Source: Brachyhypopomus gauderio
Lineage: Eukaryota; Chordata; Actinopteri; Gymnotiformes; Hypopomidae
Reading direction: 5' to 3'
Assembly (NCBI RefSeq): GCF_052324685.1
Contig: NC_135212.1
Span: 11,233,504 to 11,297,503, forward strand
Length of the DNA: 64,000 nt
Position numbers and translations under genes: made by a program. The notes below the pieces were generated by a model that was not told the DNA's origin, did not search any database, and was given only the letters and a program-made list of their open reading frames with translations. The number at the start of each line of letters is the position of its first letter. The first letter of the stretch is position 1. Below are positions 63,141-64,000 of the stretch, piece after piece.

Positions 63141-64000
63141 CATCGAAAGACAGCAGAGCAAAGACAATCGGGAGTTTATCAAAATTAACACACATGAAGA
63201 CAAGATGGTATAAGGTGCACAGAACAAACGACAAATGATCGGTTTGTCATTATTGACTTGGAATGATCTATAGCACCATTTTAATCTTCCATTTGGTAGT
63301 TTAAACTGGGTGACTGTTTGGGGTTATTCAGAGTATTTGTGGATGTATCCAGTAGCCAAGGACTGTGCTGATGTAGTCTTGGTTGAGCCTGAGCTTATGT
63401 GAGAGGAATTAAAAATGAAATCACAGTAGCTGAGTTATGATGCCCACCTTTGGTGCCCATTCAAACGTATCTTTGCCATGTGAACAATACGTGTAGGGTT
63501 TAGTGGGCCGAACACCATGGTTTCAGCAGCTGACTGCAGCCCTCTTGACATAACCAGCACAAAAAAAATTCTGGTGGACTGATGTCTTATGATCTTGCCT
63601 TTGGTCATCCAGTATAATCCTGATCCTGGATGCTCGTGGTCACTTTGGAATTAGTGGGTGGGGCCTGAACCTGCATCATCGTGCTTTTTTAATGCAAGTG
63701 AAGGAGGCCCCCACACTGTGCTGTGACTCAGAGCTCTGAAATATTGATTGTTTTGCCTTTCAGAAAGGTGAGGGGATTGATAACCTCTCACTTTCTTTCT
63801 CTTTTCCTTCTTAATTTCTCTCTGCATGCTTGAGGTTTGGGTGATTGCTGTGGTAGAGAGGCCAGAAGGTCTGGGTACGTGCTCTCCACCTGCCTCTGCT
63901 GATGAACAGATGCCAAAAAGCGGCCTTGGGGAGTCTAATCAAAACCTGGGCTTGTTGGGAAGCCCAGCTGTGAGATGTTGCGTCATGCTGTCAACAGAGA
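63141..64000. other. Intron sequence of the Galpha gene
   Basis: No next exon (it should open with the switch II region, VGGQR-like) is found before the window ends, so this is read as intron. Nothing else recognised. Confidence 0.4.

Overview
This window is vertebrate genomic DNA, almost certainly from a teleost fish. Three things support this: split genes with consensus splice sites; a repeat load typical of fish (nested hAT elements, a Harbinger-type MITE, LTR copies, long CA/TG runs and many minisatellites); and a Galpha-type gene that fits best with Gv, a class known from fish and invertebrates but missing from tetrapods. The species cannot be named from the sequence alone.

Layout. 1-3.37 kb: non-coding sequence with an IRF-type motif and a 588-bp Harbinger-like MITE. 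3.37-11.76 kb: a deeply nested transposon cluster. An 8-kb element with TA target duplication was entered by an LTR retroelement, two hAT-like elements, a solo LTR and a TA-flanked MITE; one of the hAT elements holds three more hAT elements inside one another. A further solo LTR lies just outside. 11.97-17.36 kb: a SAMD9/SAMD9L-like gene with one giant coding exon. Its last codons and 3' flank come from a rearranged duplicate of its own interior. 18.0-20.0 kb: an ISRE-bearing candidate promoter, then a decayed pogo-like transposon. 20-34.2 kb: no coding exons seen; GC-rich putative promoter sequence, several minisatellites and an L2-type repeat tail. 34.25-34.93 kb: mafg coding exons, followed by a long 3' region. 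42.70-55.85 kb: pcyt2, 13 coding exons giving a complete 400-residue protein, with introns loaded with minisatellites. 58.5-63 kb: the first coding exons of a G protein alpha subunit, running off the window.

mafg, pcyt2 and the Galpha gene all read on the + strand. mafg and pcyt2 are also close neighbours in mammals (with SIRT7 between them in human), so this part is conserved synteny; no SIRT7-like exon was seen here. The genes do unrelated jobs: mafg encodes a small Maf bZIP partner of CNC factors, pcyt2 the CTP:phosphoethanolamine cytidylyltransferase of the Kennedy pathway, the Galpha gene a heterotrimeric G protein subunit, and the SAMD9-like gene an innate-immunity NTPase-type protein.

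Most long open frames in the window are tandem-repeat artefacts. The points most worth following up are the chimeric 3' end of the SAMD9-like gene, the Galpha P-loop with proline at the Ras Gly12 position, two GC-AG introns, the five-level transposon nest, and about 32 tandem units mostly carrying CACGTG upstream of mafg.
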